Shown in pieces: positions 5,918-6,276 of a DNA stretch of 6,276 nucleotides. Numbering within the stretch: position 1 is the first letter of the stretch; each line of letters starts with the position of its first letter. The notes under the pieces are model-generated. The model saw only the letters and a program-made list of their open reading frames with translations, ran no database searches and was not told the origin of the DNA. Origin of the DNA: JADGNZ01 sp035995985 (GTDB lineage Bacteria; Acidobacteriota; Thermoanaerobaculia; Gp7-AA8); NCBI GenBank assembly GCA_035995985.1, contig DASYJY010000208.1, positions 1 through 6,276 on the forward strand, read 5' to 3'. The translations under genes and the position numbers were made by a program.

Positions 5918-6276
5918 TTATCTTGCCGCTGCCTCGGCGACCGTGATCGCGTCGTCATCGCGACTCAGAAGAGCGATCGCATCGCCCACTCCGATCTCGC
6001 CCTCCTTCGCTACCGCCAAATAGAAGCCGCTGCGGCCGCTGCGGTAGAAGCGTTTGATCATGTCCGCGCGACCGAAACGGATGGTGAGTTTGAAGCACGG
6101 CATGCGCGGCTGCGTGACCACAAACTCCGCGCTGCCGATTGCGAAGCGATCGCCGATGCGGACGTCATTCTCAGACAATCCGGTCGTGGTGAGGTTCTCG
6201 CCGAACGCGCCCCACGGCAGATCGAAATCCGGCAACTCCTTTCGCCAGAACTCGTAGTGCTCCGACGGATAGACGT
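5918..6276 (-). CDS. MOSC-domain protein (YiiM-like), C-terminal part; 5' end beyond right edge
   Basis: MOSC domains are sulfur- or molybdenum-cofactor-linked carrier domains. YiiM-type proteins act in the cytoplasm on N-hydroxylated substrates through the molybdenum cofactor; the exact substrate of this one is not evident. The visible 118 codons begin VYPSEHYEFWRKELPD, followed by LPWGAFGENLTT, then VRIGDRFAIGSAEFVVTQPRMPCFKL with the conserved MOSC cysteine in MPCFKL, then RFGRADMIKRFYRSGRSGFYLAVAKEGEIGVGDAI near the C-terminus. The TTG at 6235 is internal: the frame is open and clearly MOSC-like to the right edge, so the true start is off the window. The gene ends with TAA at 5918-5920, within the region of similarity flanking repeat copy C. 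It is transcribed toward the receptor gene but separated from it by the long hairpin and a candidate promoter. Confidence 0.93.
   Translation of the reverse strand, partial: VYPSEHYEFWRKELPDFDLPWGAFGENLTTTGLSENDVRIGDRFAIGSAEFVVTQPRMPCFKLTIRFGRADMIKRFYRSGRSGFYLAVAKEGEIGVGDAIALLSRDDDAITVAEAAAR

Noticed and set aside
4768..5946. Open frame of 392 codons on the plus strand
   Set aside because: It lies antisense to the receptor gene, is extremely Arg-rich with no domain character, and runs through the intergenic repeat; it is a shadow of GC-rich codon use.

Overview
The window is a high-GC bacterial chromosomal segment with seven genes and almost no spare DNA. Three things together suggest an Acidobacteriota-type organism (Thermoanaerobaculia or similar): a 1001-residue TonB-dependent receptor with an N-terminal carboxypeptidase-regulatory-like domain, a VWA-related secreted protein of a kind expanded in that phylum, and weak or absent Shine-Dalgarno signals at several starts. 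This placement is inference from family content; no rRNA or other phylogenetic marker is complete here.

Left part (1-1478). The minus strand carries the first 150 codons of mutS (mismatch repair; the rest lies beyond the left edge). Upstream of it, in the same direction, is a small single-pass membrane protein of unknown function. Diverging from that, with about 20 bp between start codons, are a stand-alone acyl carrier protein and then a STAS-domain anti-anti-sigma-type protein, both on the plus strand. The divergent gap holds a near-symmetric TATCATA element that could serve as a -10 box in both directions.

Right part (1479-6276), all minus strand. A secreted VWA-related protein ends exactly where the STAS gene ends (stop codons abut). 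It lies 16 bp downstream of the large TonB-dependent receptor gene, and the two probably form a cell-envelope operon read from about 5800 toward 1479. Upstream of the receptor is a 139-bp intergenic region with a candidate promoter and a long inverted repeat. Beyond it is the 3' part of a MOSC-domain gene that runs off the right edge.

The most distinctive non-coding feature is a dispersed repeat built of three ATCTGCG-type units of about 10 bp with the 19-bp core ATCTGCGTCATCTGCGGAT. It occurs three times: once at the 3' end of the small membrane gene, and twice as a head-to-head pair forming a long hairpin after the MOSC gene. Two of the copies meet their upstream gene in the same reading phase. 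I found no CRISPR array, tRNA, rRNA or insertion sequence. I did not find a clearly new defence or mobile system; the repeat family, the divergent promoter, and the receptor/VWA pair are the parts worth following up.
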